NCBI RefSeq assembly: GCF_001592105.1
Contig: NZ_BCWE01000009.1
Span: 62,001-126,000 of the forward strand
From: Desulfolucanica intricata
GTDB lineage: Bacteria; Bacillota; Desulfotomaculia; Desulfotomaculales; Desulfofarciminaceae
Length of the DNA: 64,000 nucleotides
Direction of reading: 5' to 3'
Shown here: piece by piece, positions 1-9,622 of the stretch
Layout of the letters: each line of letters begins with the position of its first letter
How positions within the stretch are numbered: position 1 is the stretch's first letter
Made by a program: the position numbers and the translations under genes
The notes under the pieces: model-generated
What the model was told of the DNA's origin: nothing
What the model saw: the letters and a program-made list of their open reading frames with translations, nothing else
The model's database searches: none

Positions 1-496
1 CATGCCCGAGGCTAACCTGAAAATCCCGGATCCCGGCGTTTAACAAAGCTTTAGTAGCCAATACCACTGTTTCCGCATCAGCGTCCGCACTGCTTTCCCC
101 AAGGATCTCAATTCCTGCCTGGTAAGATTCTCTTTGCCGTCCTACCTGCGGTTCTTCATAGCTAAAAGTGTGACCGGTATAAAATAAGCGCATGGGCAAA
201 GGAACTTCCTTTAACCGGGTAGCTGCCAGCCGGGCAATGGGACGGGTCATATCCGGCCTCAGCGCCAGCACATGCCCGCTTCTGTCCAAAAATTTAAACA
301 TTTTATCTTCCTGAAAACTATCCCTGCTGAGCAGGTTCTCATAATATTCATAAACCGGGGTGTTTACCTCTTGATAGCCCCAGGCCCGCACCAGTGCTAC
401 AAATTTTTCTTCAATTTCCCGCTTTGCCCTGGCCTCACCGGGCAGCAGGTCACGCACCCCCGGAGGGACTCTGCCAAAATGATTTTTCAATGACAA
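1..496 (-). CDS. hisZ: ATP phosphoribosyltransferase regulatory subunit HisZ (partial)
   Basis: The gene enters the window at its 5' end and runs off position 1, so only about 165 N-terminal residues are visible. They resemble the catalytic fold of histidyl-tRNA synthetase: an N-terminal PPGVRDLLPGEA stretch and a motif-2-like LALRPDMTRPIARLAA segment. HisZ has no tRNA-charging role; it forms an octamer with short HisG and activates the first step of histidine synthesis. I chose the TTG start at 496 because AGAGGTG lies 7 bases upstream; a second TTG at 490 is less well spaced. It follows yerC by about 20 bases and is probably co-transcribed with it. A true HisRS cannot be excluded from this fragment alone, but the length of the N-terminal lead and the motif variants favour HisZ. 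Confidence 0.85.
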   Translation of the reverse strand, partial: MSLKNHFGRVPPGVRDLLPGEARAKREIEEKFVALVRAWGYQEVNTPVYEYYENLLSRDSFQEDKMFKFLDRSGHVLALRPDMTRPIARLAATRLKEVPLPMRLFYTGHTFSYEEPQVGRQRESYQAGIEILGESSADADAETVVLATKALLNAGIRDFQVSLGH

Positions 497-517
497 CTGC
501 TATCACCTCTGCTAAAA

Positions 518-829
518 TTATAAATCTTTTTCTTTCTCGGATGCCAACCGCTCCAAAACTAACCTATACCCATCAGCACCAAAATTTAAACACCTTTTTA
601 CCCGGCTGATGGTAGCTGTACTGGCTCCGGTAGCGGCTGCAATTTCTCCGTAAGTACAATCTGCCTCCAGCATCTTGGCTACTTCCAGGCGCTGAGCCAA
701 AGCTCGCAGTTCAGCTACCGTACATATATCTTCAAAAAAACGATAGCACTCCTCTGTATCCTTTAACATTAATATTGCTTCAAAAAGCCGGTCCAGAAGG
801 CTGTCCTTTAATTTACTGTTATAACCCAA
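518..829 (-). CDS. yerC: TrpR-like DNA-binding protein, YerC/YecD family
   Basis: A 103-residue protein of the TrpR-like YerC/YecD family. A helical N-terminal half (about 1-55) is followed by a helix-turn-helix around residues 58-80, containing YGEIAAATGASTATISRVKR. Family members are small DNA-binding proteins related to the Trp repressor; the ligand and targets are poorly known. The start is TTG at 829, with AGGGGGAAG about 7 bases upstream. It sits directly upstream of hisZ and downstream of the purD terminator. A TATAAT-like -10 box lies at 858-863 on the same strand, so a promoter of its own is likely. Assignment to the family is firm; any role in histidine-gene control is inference from position. 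Confidence 0.85.
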   Translation of the reverse strand: MGYNSKLKDSLLDRLFEAILMLKDTEECYRFFEDICTVAELRALAQRLEVAKMLEADCTYGEIAAATGASTATISRVKRCLNFGADGYRLVLERLASEKEKDL

Positions 830-874
830 CTTTTTCTTCCCCCTGGTTTTTAGCCTAATTATAACCTAAATTAT

Positions 875-908
875 TAAAAATGGACATGCCTGTTCCCAGA
901 CATGTCCA
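875..908 (-). terminator. Intrinsic terminator of the purine operon
   Basis: Perfect 8-bp stem, TGGACATG at 881-888 and CATGTCCA at 901-908, with a 12-base loop. On the minus strand it is followed by a TTTTTAATAATTT tail. It begins 8 bases past the purD stop. Confidence 0.85.
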
Positions 909-915
909 CCTCCCC

Positions 916-2178
916 CTAGCTTATGGCCTTACGGCCGATATCTTTACGATAATGCATTCCTTCAAACCCTATTTTTCTTACAGCAGCATAGGCTTTTTCT
1001 ATAGCCCCGGCTATGTCCTCCGACTCTGCTGCAACTCCCAGCACCCGCCCGCCGGAAGTTACAATTTGATCATCTTTTCGGGCCGTCCCGGCATGAAAGA
1101 CTACTACGTCTTCCGGCACATCATCCAATCCCGTAATTATTTTACCTTTCTCATAGCTGCCGGGATAACCGCCGGAGGCGAGGATTACACATACCGCCGC
1201 ACGGTTTTTCCACTTAATTTCTAACTGTTCAAGACGATTTTCAATGATTGCTTCGATAATCTCAACCAGATCCGTTTCCAGCAGCATTAAGACCGGTTGG
1301 GTTTCCGGGTCGCCAAAGCGGGCATTATATTCCAGCACTTTGGGTCCTTCGGCTGTAACCATCAAACCGGCATAAAGTACACCCTGATAAGGGCGGCCCT
1401 CTTTAGCCATTGCCTCCACCGTAGGCTTAAGAATATTCTCCAAAGAATACTGGTAAATTTCCGGAGTACAGACCGGAGCCGGAGCATAGGCGCCCATACC
1501 TCCGGTATTGGGGCCTTGATCACCGTCAAAGACCTGCTTGTGGTCCTGCGAAGGTACCATGGGGACAATTGTCTTCCCATCGGTAAAAGCCAGGATGCTC
1601 ACTTCCTCACCCTGCAGGAATTCCTCAATAATAATTTGCTCCCCGGCCCGGCCAAAGGCTTTATTTTCCATAATCTCACGTACCGCAGCCCTGGCAGTTT
1701 CCTCATCATAAGCCACTATAACACCCTTTCCGGCTGCCAGCCCGTCTGCCTTAACCACACAGGGTACACCGATCTCCTTTATGTATTCATAAGCCCCGGC
1801 CGGCTCATTAAAGGAACTGTAGCGGGCCGTGGGAATACCATGTTTGCGCATAATTTCTTTTGATAATACCTTACTGCCCTCAATGGCAGCCGCCCGGGCT
1901 GTGGGCCCGAATATTTTTAAACCGGCCTCCCGGAAAATGTCCACAATGCCCTCCGTTAAAGGTGCCTCGGGACCAACAACGGTCAAGTCAATTTGCTCCT
2001 TACGGGCAAACTCCAACAGGCCGTTTATATCCTCCGCTTTGATATTTATACAGGTGGCGTCAGCGGCAATCCCGGCGTTTCCGGGGGCACAAAATATTTG
2101 CTTCACCCGTGGGCTTTGCGAAAGCTTCCGGACCAGGGCATGTTCACGTCCACCGCCACCGACAACTAAAACTTTCAT
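916..2178 (-). CDS. purD: Phosphoribosylamine-glycine ligase
   Basis: Makes glycineamide ribonucleotide (GAR) from 5-phosphoribosylamine, glycine and ATP, the second step of de novo purine synthesis. The 420-residue length is normal for the family. Visible features are the N-terminal LVVGGGGREHAL loop, the ATP-grasp domain with VKADGLAAGKGVIVA and GPNTGGMGAYAP, and the metal-binding EYNARFGDPETQP segment near residue 280. It is the last gene of the purine operon, 15 bases after purH, and is followed by a clear terminator. Confidence 0.97.
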   Translation of the reverse strand: MKVLVVGGGGREHALVRKLSQSPRVKQIFCAPGNAGIAADATCINIKAEDINGLLEFARKEQIDLTVVGPEAPLTEGIVDIFREAGLKIFGPTARAAAIEGSKVLSKEIMRKHGIPTARYSSFNEPAGAYEYIKEIGVPCVVKADGLAAGKGVIVAYDEETARAAVREIMENKAFGRAGEQIIIEEFLQGEEVSILAFTDGKTIVPMVPSQDHKQVFDGDQGPNTGGMGAYAPAPVCTPEIYQYSLENILKPTVEAMAKEGRPYQGVLYAGLMVTAEGPKVLEYNARFGDPETQPVLMLLETDLVEIIEAIIENRLEQLEIKWKNRAAVCVILASGGYPGSYEKGKIITGLDDVPEDVVVFHAGTARKDDQIVTSGGRVLGVAAESEDIAGAIEKAYAAVRKIGFEGMHYRKDIGRKAIS

Positions 2179-2193
2179 GCTCCAACCTCCGTA

Positions 2194-3735
2194 CTAATGT
2201 TTAAAGTGCCGCATACCGGTAAACACCATAGCTATCCCATGTTCATCGGCAGCCGCTATAGATTCTTCATCCCGCACAGAGCCACCGGGCTGAATAACTG
2301 CGGAAATACCCGCTTTGGCTGCCTCATCCAGGGTATCCCTGAACGGGAAAAAGGCATCTGAAGCCAGTACAGCACCACGGGCTTTTTCACCGGCCTGCTC
2401 CAAGGCAATCCGGGTTGAATTTATACGGCTCATTTGTCCTGCGCCCACACCGAGAAGCTGCCGGCCTTTGGTTACCACAATAGCATTTGATTTAACATGC
2501 TTAACAATCGTCATGGCAAAAGTTAACTCAGCCAATTCTTCTTCTGAAACCTGCTTCCGGGTTACTGTTTTTAATTCTTCCAAATTAAGAACCTGCCGGT
2601 CTGACTCCTGCAGTAAAAAGCCGCCGTTTACTTTACGAATCTCCAGCCGGTCATTAGTCTGCCGGTCAAGGGCACCGGTTTTTAAAAGTCTGATGGCTTC
2701 TTTTTTTGTTAAAATCTCCAGGGCCTCGGGAGTGAAATCCGGAGCAGCCACTACCTCTAAAAAGGTTTTACTCATTTCCTCCGCTACTGCAGCGTCAACC
2801 GGACGGTTCAAAGCTGCAATACCGCCGAAGGCTGATACCGGATCTCCCTCGAAAGCCTTTTTATAGGCGTCCGCCAATTCACCGGCACAGGCTGCCCCAC
2901 ACGGGTTATTATGCTTAATAATTACCGCAGCCGGCTCGCTGAATTCCCGCACCAGTTCCAATGCTGCATTAGTATCTAAAATATTATTATAGGATAAGGC
3001 CTTCCCATGCATCTGCTCAGCATTCCCCACACACGGCCCGTTTACCCGGGGATCCCGGTAAAAAGCAGCCTGCTGGTGAGGATTCTCCCCGTAGCGCAGC
3101 GTTTGCACAAGGTCAGCGGAAATATTCAGATTTTGTGCAAATATCTCTTCCTCGCCGGAAATTTTCTTGAAATAAGCCGTTATAGCAGCATCATAGGCAG
3201 CTGTGTGGGCGAAAGCCTCACGGGCCAGTTTACGCCGTAGATTATCAGTAATGTCTCCGGCTTTTAAAGCGTCAAGAACCTCGGTATAGCTGCCGGGATT
3301 TACAACCACTAAGACATACTTATGATTTTTTGCTGCTGCCCTCACCATAGCCGGGCCGCCGATGTCTATGTTTTCAACAGCTTCTTCAAAGGATACTCCG
3401 GGATTGGCTATCGTCTCCCGGAAGGGATACAGGTTTACCGCCACCAGATCAATGGGAACGATCTCCTGCCGGGCCAACTGCTCAAGGTGATCATCATTGC
3501 GTAAAGCCAAAATTCCGCCGTGAATCTTGGGATGCAATGTTTTTACCCTGCCATCCAGTATTTCCGGAAAACCTGTAACATCGGAAACATAGGTAACCGG
3601 GATACCGGCCTCCCTAATAGTTTTAGCCGTACCGCCGGTGGAAATAACTTCTGCTCCCAATTCCACCAAACCCCGGGCAAACTCCACAACTCCCTCTTTA
3701 TTAGAAACACTGATTAAAGCACGTTTAATCGTCAT
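2194..3735 (-). CDS. purH: Bifunctional AICAR formyltransferase / IMP cyclohydrolase
   Basis: Catalyses the last two steps to IMP: formyl transfer from 10-formyl-THF to AICAR, then ring closure. The 513-residue protein has the IMP cyclohydrolase (MGS-like) domain first, with [14 protein letters not shown] and [13 protein letters not shown] in the first 70 residues. The AICAR transformylase domain follows, with [13 protein letters not shown] and the KHNNPCGAA catalytic segment (His and Lys nearby). It lies between purN and purD, as in many Firmicutes. Confidence 0.97.
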   Translation of the reverse strand: MTIKRALISVSNKEGVVEFARGLVELGAEVISTGGTAKTIREAGIPVTYVSDVTGFPEILDGRVKTLHPKIHGGILALRNDDHLEQLARQEIVPIDLVAVNLYPFRETIANPGVSFEEAVENIDIGGPAMVRAAAKNHKYVLVVVNPGSYTEVLDALKAGDITDNLRRKLAREAFAHTAAYDAAITAYFKKISGEEEIFAQNLNISADLVQTLRYGENPHQQAAFYRDPRVNGPCVGNAEQMHGKALSYNNILDTNAALELVREFSEPAAVIIKHNNPCGAACAGELADAYKKAFEGDPVSAFGGIAALNRPVDAAVAEEMSKTFLEVVAAPDFTPEALEILTKKEAIRLLKTGALDRQTNDRLEIRKVNGGFLLQESDRQVLNLEELKTVTRKQVSEEELAELTFAMTIVKHVKSNAIVVTKGRQLLGVGAGQMSRINSTRIALEQAGEKARGAVLASDAFFPFRDTLDEAAKAGISAVIQPGGSVRDEESIAAADEHGIAMVFTGMRHFKH

Positions 3736-3770
3736 ACCGGTCTCTCCTTATCTAAAAATAAACAAATGAA

Positions 3771-4382
3771 TCACTTAATAACACTCACTTTCCTTCCGTT
3801 CAACACCAGTTTACCCAAAGCATACAGCCGTATAGCCTCAGGATACAGGCGGTGTTCCTGCTCTAAAATCCTTGCCGCCAGGCTGTCTTCCGTATCACCC
3901 TCCAGTACCGGAACTGCAGCCTGAAGAATTATCGGGCCGGTATCCGTTCCCTCATCTACAAAATGAACGGTACAGCCGCTGAATTTAACACCGTACTCCA
4001 AAGCCTGCCGTTGAGCGTGCAGGCCGGGAAATGAAGGCAAAAGCGCCGGGTGGATATTCAATATTTTGTTCGGGTAAGCGGCCAGCATTTTTCTGCTCAC
4101 CAGCCGCATATACCCGGCCAGACAGACTAATTCAACATCATAGGTTTGCAATACCTCCACTACCGCTGTATCATAATCTTCCCTGCTCCCAAAAGTGTTC
4201 GGGTCAACAAAAACTGCCGGAATATGGGATAACTGGGCCCTCTTTAAAGCGTAGGCTTCACCGTAATCACTAATCACCACAGCTACTTCCGCCGGAAGAT
4301 TACCGACACTGCAGGCGTCTATAATGGATTGCAGGTTAGAACCCCGGCCCGAAGCCAGTACTCCCAGGCGCAGTTTGGTCAT
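3771..4382 (-). CDS. purN: Phosphoribosylglycinamide formyltransferase (folate-dependent)
   Basis: Transfers the formyl group of 10-formyl-THF to GAR. At 203 residues it has the usual size. It shows the N-terminal LASGRGSNLQSII loop, the catalytic NIHPALLPSFPG segment (Asn-His) at about 107-118, and the SGCTVHFVDEGTDTGPII signature carrying the essential Asp. It is 22 bases downstream of purM. No formate-dependent PurT is visible here. Confidence 0.97.
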   Translation of the reverse strand: MTKLRLGVLASGRGSNLQSIIDACSVGNLPAEVAVVISDYGEAYALKRAQLSHIPAVFVDPNTFGSREDYDTAVVEVLQTYDVELVCLAGYMRLVSRKMLAAYPNKILNIHPALLPSFPGLHAQRQALEYGVKFSGCTVHFVDEGTDTGPIILQAAVPVLEGDTEDSLAARILEQEHRLYPEAIRLYALGKLVLNGRKVSVIK

Positions 4383-4404
4383 TAATCTCTCCCCCTAAAA
4401 TCAG

Positions 4405-5454
4405 TTAAACAAATCTAACCGTATTATCACCGGCTGTTACCTCACCGATATGATAAGCTTTTTCATCCATACTGTTTAACAAAGACATCAGCCCGTCTGC
4501 TTCCTCTTTAGATACCACCAGTACCAGGCCGATACCCATATTAAAGGTACGCAGCATTTCCGGATCGGTTATTTTGCCAATTTCCTGAATCAAATTAAAT
4601 ACCCGGGGCACAGGCCACTGCCGCCGTTCAATTACCACTCCGGTGCCCGGCGGTAAGATCCGGGGGATATTTTCGGTCAAACCGCCACCGGTAATGTGGG
4701 CCAGGCCTTTTAAGTTATATTGACCTATCAATGACTGTACCTGACGGGCATAGATACGGGTGGGCTCCAACATTTCTTCTCCGACCGTACGCCCTAAATC
4801 GGGGTGGTAATGTTCCAGAGTATAACCCGCTACCTCTAAAAGGGCCTTGCGAGCCAGGGAATAACCGTTACTATGAAGCCCTGAAGAGGGCAGGCCAATC
4901 AGCCTGTCCCCAATCTCGATTTGTTTACCGTCTATAATTTTATCCCTGTCCACCGCGCCTACCACAAAACCGGCGATATCATATTCATCCGGAGCATAAA
5001 AGCCCGGCATTTCAGCTGTCTCCCCGCCGATTAAGGCACAGCCGGCCTGACGGCACCCTTCGGCCACACCGGAAACAATGGTGGCCACCCTTTCCGGAAC
5101 CAGTTTCCCCACTGCCAGGTAATCCAAAAAAAACAAGGGTTCAGCTCCCTGTACCAGGATATCATTAACACACATAGCCACAGCATCTATACCGATAGTA
5201 TCATGCTTATCAAGCAGCATGGCTATCTTAAGTTTAGTACCCACTCCATCCGTACCGGAAACCAGTACCGGCTGCTTGTATTTTTTTGTATCCAAAGCAA
5301 AAAGCCCGCCGAACCCTCCGATGCCGGTAAGCACACCTGTCCGAAAGGTACTCTTAACAGATCCTTTAATTAACTCCACGGCCCGGTTTCCGGCGCTGAT
5401 ATCAACACCGGCCCCGGCATAGGTTAAACCTTCCTGATTTTTATCCATCGTCAA
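4405..5454 (-). CDS. purM: Phosphoribosylformylglycinamidine cyclo-ligase (AIR synthetase)
   Basis: Closes the imidazole ring of FGAM to give AIR, using ATP. The 349-residue protein shows the N-terminal [15 protein letters not shown] motif, [12 protein letters not shown] and [11 protein letters not shown], all typical of PurM. The TTG at 5454 is preferred because GGAG lies 7 bases before it; an ATG two codons later is further from that site. It is 17 bases downstream of purF in the operon. Confidence 0.97.
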   Translation of the reverse strand: MTMDKNQEGLTYAGAGVDISAGNRAVELIKGSVKSTFRTGVLTGIGGFGGLFALDTKKYKQPVLVSGTDGVGTKLKIAMLLDKHDTIGIDAVAMCVNDILVQGAEPLFFLDYLAVGKLVPERVATIVSGVAEGCRQAGCALIGGETAEMPGFYAPDEYDIAGFVVGAVDRDKIIDGKQIEIGDRLIGLPSSGLHSNGYSLARKALLEVAGYTLEHYHPDLGRTVGEEMLEPTRIYARQVQSLIGQYNLKGLAHITGGGLTENIPRILPPGTGVVIERRQWPVPRVFNLIQEIGKITDPEMLRTFNMGIGLVLVVSKEEADGLMSLLNSMDEKAYHIGEVTAGDNTVRFV

Positions 5455-5471
5455 AGGACAACTCCTTTAGC

Positions 5472-6905
5472 TTACTCTAACCCCATTTTAAACGTCTTTT
5501 GGGGTATCTCCACCGGATAGTCACCGCTAAAGCAAGCGGTACAGAAGTCATTTCTACGCTCACCAAATATCTCCAACAATCCTTCTACACTTAAGTAGTG
5601 CAGCCCGTCTGCATTGATGGACTGTCTGATTTCTTCAATCTGCTTTCTGGCGGCAATAAGTTCACTTTCATTGGACGTATCAATACCATAGTAGCAGGAG
5701 CGTGTAATCGGCGGGGAGCTCAGACACAGGTGGGCTTCTTTAACCCCGCAATTCCGCAGCATTGTTACAATTCTGGCAGCGGTTGTCCCACGTACCAAAG
5801 AATCATCCACCATCACAACCCGCTTACCTGCCAGAACCTCACGAACAGGGTTAAGCTTAAGCCTGACACCCAGATCCCGCATATCCTGGGTGGGCTGAAT
5901 AAAGGTACGACCGATATAACGGTTTTTCATCAGGCCCTCTTCAAAAGGTATTCCGGATTCCTCGGCGTAGCCGCGGGCCGCGGCTGTCCCGGAGTCGGGA
6001 ACCGGTATCACCAGATCAGCCTCCACCGGGTATTCCCGGGCCAGCTGGCGCCCCATTTCCCGCCGCACTTTATTTACATGAAACCCTTCCATAATGCTGT
6101 CGGGGCGGGCAAGATAAATATATTCAAATATGCAGTGAGCCTTTCTCCGCTGGGGCAGCAGCTGCATAGATTTAAGACCGTTTTCATCAATCATAATAAT
6201 TTCACCGGGCTCTACATCCCGAACAAGTTCCGCACCAATGATATCCAGGGCACAGGACTCTGAGGCCACGACCCAGGCCTCACCCAGGCGCCCGAGGCAC
6301 AGGGGGCGAATACCATAAGGATCCCGCACAGCCATAAGTTTATCTTCAGTTATTATAACCAGTGAATAGGCACCCTTCAGGTCGATCATGCATTTCATAA
6401 CAGCCTCTTCCAGACTGTTTTGATAATACCGGGCAATTAAGTTGACAACTACTTCACTGTCTGTAGTGGATTGAAAAACCGAGCCCGTGGAAAACAGCTG
6501 GTTGCGCAGTTCTGAGACATTGGTCAAGTTTCCATTGTGGGCCAGTCCCAGCATACCCTGAACATAGCGAAAAACCAGCGGCTGGGCGTTAATAGGTAAA
6601 CTTGAGCCGGTGGTAGAATACCGAACATGCCCGATAGCAATATGACCTCTAAATTTTTCCAGTTTTTCCGCATCAAATACTTCGGGTACAAGTCCCATGC
6701 CTTTCTGCAGCTGTACACCGGTACCGTCGGCTACGGCAATACCCGCACTTTCCTGGCCCCGGTGCTGCAGAGCGTACAAACCATAGTATGTTAGCCGGGC
6801 CACATCCAGGCCCCTGCCGTAGATACCGAATACACCACATTCTTCTTTAGGCTTATCAGAAAGCAGTATGTCATTTAATGCCTTTTCATTTTTGTGGCCC
6901 GCCAT
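5472..6905 (-). CDS. purF: Amidophosphoribosyltransferase
   Basis: Commits PRPP to purine synthesis by making 5-phosphoribosylamine from PRPP and glutamine. From the chosen ATG at 6905 the protein has 477 residues: a 22-residue propeptide, then Cys23 in EECGVFGIYG, the N-terminal nucleophile exposed after self-processing. The PRPP loop VVMVDDSLVRGTTAA is near residue 365. Cys258, Cys404, Cys455 and Cys458 match the [4Fe-4S] ligands of the Bacillus-type enzyme, which is oxygen-labile. An ATG three codons upstream abuts the AAAGGGAG ribosome site, so the second ATG (9-base spacing) is favoured. A PurBox-like site lies in the 110-base gap upstream. Confidence 0.96.
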   Translation of the reverse strand: MAGHKNEKALNDILLSDKPKEECGVFGIYGRGLDVARLTYYGLYALQHRGQESAGIAVADGTGVQLQKGMGLVPEVFDAEKLEKFRGHIAIGHVRYSTTGSSLPINAQPLVFRYVQGMLGLAHNGNLTNVSELRNQLFSTGSVFQSTTDSEVVVNLIARYYQNSLEEAVMKCMIDLKGAYSLVIITEDKLMAVRDPYGIRPLCLGRLGEAWVVASESCALDIIGAELVRDVEPGEIIMIDENGLKSMQLLPQRRKAHCIFEYIYLARPDSIMEGFHVNKVRREMGRQLAREYPVEADLVIPVPDSGTAAARGYAEESGIPFEEGLMKNRYIGRTFIQPTQDMRDLGVRLKLNPVREVLAGKRVVMVDDSLVRGTTAARIVTMLRNCGVKEAHLCLSSPPITRSCYYGIDTSNESELIAARKQIEEIRQSINADGLHYLSVEGLLEIFGERRNDFCTACFSGDYPVEIPQKTFKMGLE

Positions 6906-6947
6906 GCGTTCCATCTCCCTTTTAATTTAATATTAATTGAAAAGTAC

Positions 6948-6960
6948 AATGTTCGATAAT
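6948..6960 (-). promoter_or_regulatory. PurBox-like site upstream of purF
   Basis: On the minus strand the 13 bases read ATTATCGAACATT. This matches the Bacillus PurR box AWWWCCGAACWWT at 12 of 13 positions. It lies in the purC-purF gap, about 45 bases upstream of the purF start. PurR usually binds two inverted boxes; I do not see a clear partner. It could mark an internal promoter for the distal purine genes. Confidence 0.45.
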
Positions 6961-7015
6961 TGTTATTGTTTTACCTGCTTTTATTTTCTGTTTTATATTG
7001 TTAGCCCTGGTTAAT

Positions 7016-7735
7016 TTACTCCTCGAAATTTTTGCCGGTCAGCCTCCTGTAAATTTCCCGGTAAGCCTCTTCTACATTACCCATGTCCCTGCGGAAACGA
7101 TCTTTGTCCAGTTTTTCGCCGGTTTTTTTATCCCAAAAACGGCAGGTGTCGGGAGATATTTCGTCACCCAGAAGGAGTTTGCCGTTGTGCAGGCCGAACT
7201 CAAGCTTGAAGTCGATCAGATCTATTTCTTTACCGGCCAGGTGTTCGAGCAGGATCCGGTTTACCTGCAGCGCGGTTTGGTGCATTTGGGCCAGCTGTTC
7301 CGTAGTGGCCAGTTTTAAAACTTTGATATGGTCATCATTAACCAGCGGGTCATTTAGAGCATCGTTTTTGTAGTAGAATTCCACCACCGGTTTTTCCAGC
7401 AGTGTGCCTTCGGGAAAACCAATCCGCTTAGCCAAACTGCCGGCAGCTATATTGCGCACTACAACTTCCAACATGATAATTTTAAGTGCCTTTACAACCA
7501 TATCTCTATCGCCTTTTAAACTGACAAAGTGGCTTGAGACACCTTTTTCGGCCAGCAATCTGAAGAAATAAGCAGAAATCCGGTTATTCAACACTCCTTT
7601 GTGATCAATAGTTCCCCTCTTAGCACCATTAAAAGCGGTAGCATTGTCTTTAAACTCTACCCAAAAACATTCCGGGTTGTCCGTCCTGTACACTTTCTTA
7701 GCTTTACCCTCATAAAGCATCTCCAGCTTTTGCAT
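7016..7735 (-). CDS. purC: SAICAR synthetase
   Basis: Joins CAIR and aspartate with ATP to give SAICAR. The protein has 239 residues, normal for the family. Visible features are the N-terminal [11 protein letters not shown] loop, the conserved [17 protein letters not shown] segment, DFKLEFG, and [14 protein letters not shown] with the metal and nucleotide ligands. The start at 7735 has GGGGTGG 6 bases upstream. A longer open frame upstream overlaps the end of purB and lacks support. It is followed not by purS/Q/L but directly by the purF leader. Confidence 0.96.
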   Translation of the reverse strand: MQKLEMLYEGKAKKVYRTDNPECFWVEFKDNATAFNGAKRGTIDHKGVLNNRISAYFFRLLAEKGVSSHFVSLKGDRDMVVKALKIIMLEVVVRNIAAGSLAKRIGFPEGTLLEKPVVEFYYKNDALNDPLVNDDHIKVLKLATTEQLAQMHQTALQVNRILLEHLAGKEIDLIDFKLEFGLHNGKLLLGDEISPDTCRFWDKKTGEKLDKDRFRRDMGNVEEAYREIYRRLTGKNFEE

Positions 7736-7751
7736 TGTTACCCACCCCGTC

Positions 7752-9044
7752 TCAGAGCCCGAAGCGGCTGTATATTTCGTCAATTTTTTGCAAGTGGTAC
7801 TGATAGTCAAAGAGTTCGGCGATTTCCTCTTTAGTCATAACGCTTGTAATTTCTTCATCCTTATTGAGCAGTTCCTGAAAGGGTTCACCTGTTCGCCAGG
7901 ACGGCATGGCGTTGCGCTGTACCAGCTCGTAGGCCCGCTCACGGCTTAGACCCTTATCTACCAGAGCCAGAAGAACTCTTTGGGAAAAGATTAAACCGTG
8001 TGTACGTTCCAGGTTGCGCAGCATATTTTCCGGGTATACCAGCAGGTTTTCCATAATGTTGATAAATTTGTGCAGCATATAGTCTACTGTAGTAGTACTG
8101 TCAGGAATGATAACCCTTTCAACAGAAGAGTGGGAAATGTCCCGCTCATGCCATAATGTTACGTTTTCCATTGCAGCAAGTGCGTTACCGCGAACCAGGC
8201 GGGCCATGCCGGAAATGCGTTCGGTAACAATGGGATTACGTTTATGGGGCATAGCGGAAGAACCTTTTTGCCCCTTGCTGAAATATTCCTCCGCTTCCAG
8301 GATATCTGTACGCTGAAGACTGCGTATTTCAGTGGCAAACTTCTCCAGGGAACTGGCAATAACAGCCAGAGTGGTCATGAATTCAGCATGGCGATCCCTC
8401 TGAATAATTTGGGTGGACACCTTGGCCGGTGTCAAACCGAGCCGTTTACAAACATGAGCTTCAACCCCGGGATCAATATTGGCGTAGGTACCTACGGCAC
8501 CGGAAATCTTACCTACACTAACAGTCTTAATTGCAGTTTTCATTCGTTCAATGTTGCGCTCGGTTTCGGCAGCCCATAATAACATTTTAAGACCAAAAGT
8601 CATCGGCTCAGCGTGAATACCGTGGGTACGGCCAATCATCAGGGTATTTCGATGCTCCTTGGCCTTTTCAATTAATACTGCATGCAGGCGTTCCAGGCGG
8701 CCCAGTATTTGTTCTCCCGCTTCTTTAATCAGAGCGGACAGTGCTGTATCAACAACATCTGATGAGGTTAAACCAAAATGAATGTACTTGGAAGCCTCCC
8801 CCACATATTCACCTACACAGGTTAAAAAGGCAATTACGTCATGGTTTGTTACTTCTTCTATTTCTAAAATCCGCTCCACCGTAAAATTGGCCCGTTCTTT
8901 AATTTGCTGCAGGGCATCATCCGGGATAACTCCCATTTCGTTTAGGGCCTCACAGGCATATATCTCTACATCCAGCCATCTTCTGAATTTATTTTCCTGT
9001 GCCCAGATACGTTTCATTTCAGGTAGGGTGTAACGCTCAATCAT
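7752..9044 (-). CDS. purB: Adenylosuccinate lyase
   Basis: Eliminates fumarate from SAICAR and from adenylosuccinate, so it serves both the main pathway and the AMP branch. The 430-residue protein belongs to the aspartase/fumarase superfamily: the [10 protein letters not shown] region and [14 protein letters not shown] (catalytic His) lie in the first 150 residues, and the flexible signature loop [12 protein letters not shown] near residue 263 carries the catalytic Ser. A GGAGGG site precedes the ATG. It is 17 bases upstream of purC. Confidence 0.97.
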   Translation of the reverse strand: MIERYTLPEMKRIWAQENKFRRWLDVEIYACEALNEMGVIPDDALQQIKERANFTVERILEIEEVTNHDVIAFLTCVGEYVGEASKYIHFGLTSSDVVDTALSALIKEAGEQILGRLERLHAVLIEKAKEHRNTLMIGRTHGIHAEPMTFGLKMLLWAAETERNIERMKTAIKTVSVGKISGAVGTYANIDPGVEAHVCKRLGLTPAKVSTQIIQRDRHAEFMTTLAVIASSLEKFATEIRSLQRTDILEAEEYFSKGQKGSSAMPHKRNPIVTERISGMARLVRGNALAAMENVTLWHERDISHSSVERVIIPDSTTTVDYMLHKFINIMENLLVYPENMLRNLERTHGLIFSQRVLLALVDKGLSRERAYELVQRNAMPSWRTGEPFQELLNKDEEITSVMTKEEIAELFDYQYHLQKIDEIYSRFGL

Positions 9045-9071
9045 CTGATTTTTCCCTCCAAATTATAGTAA

Positions 9072-9599
9072 TTACTTAGCACCTTTTCCCATTAGATATC
9101 CGTCTATCCCCAATTCAGCCAGGCGTTTGGCTTTGACCTCAACCTCGGCGGCCAGCTTTTCTTTATAGGCTGTTATTTTTGCTCTGACATCAGCATTTGT
9201 GGCCCCGATTATCTGAGCAGCCAGAATTCCGGCATTCTTTGCACCGTTAATAGCTACTGTAGCCACGGGAATACCCGACGGCATTTGAACAATGGCATAT
9301 AGGGCATCAACCCCCTCCAGGGCACCGCTTTTTATGGGTACGCCAATTACCGGCAGTGGGGTCAGTGCTGCAATCACCCCGGGTAGATGTGCAGCCGCAC
9401 CGGCTCCGGCAATGATTACCGCCAGTCCCCGCTCCTCTGCGGAACGTGCGTAGGAAGCTGTTTTTTCCGGTACTCTGTGAGCGGAAGAAATTATTACCTC
9501 GTAAGGGATATCAAATTCCTTTAAAATATCAGCTGCAGCCTTCATTACAGGCAAATCAGAATCACTGCCCATAACAATACCAACCAGGGGTTCAGACAT
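9072..9599 (-). CDS. purE: N5-carboxyaminoimidazole ribonucleotide mutase (class I PurE)
   Basis: Rearranges N5-CAIR to CAIR. The 175-residue protein has the class I features: GSDSDLPVM at the N-terminus, SAHRVPEK (His in the active site), and the AGAGAAAHLPGVIA and GVPIKSGALEGVDAL segments. I start at the ATG at 9599, because the in-frame GTG 3 codons upstream sits on the AGAGGAG ribosome site itself. No purK is visible next to it, so N5-CAIR would be made by a PurK encoded elsewhere. Confidence 0.96.
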   Translation of the reverse strand: MSEPLVGIVMGSDSDLPVMKAAADILKEFDIPYEVIISSAHRVPEKTASYARSAEERGLAVIIAGAGAAAHLPGVIAALTPLPVIGVPIKSGALEGVDALYAIVQMPSGIPVATVAINGAKNAGILAAQIIGATNADVRAKITAYKEKLAAEVEVKAKRLAELGIDGYLMGKGAK

Positions 9600-9622
9600 T
9601 TTAATCACTCCTCTTGCTAATT

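Noticed and set aside
5598-6263. 221-residue plus-strand open frame opposite purF
   Set aside because: No ribosome site, low-complexity composition of a reverse-complement frame, and purF on the other strand is complete and conserved.
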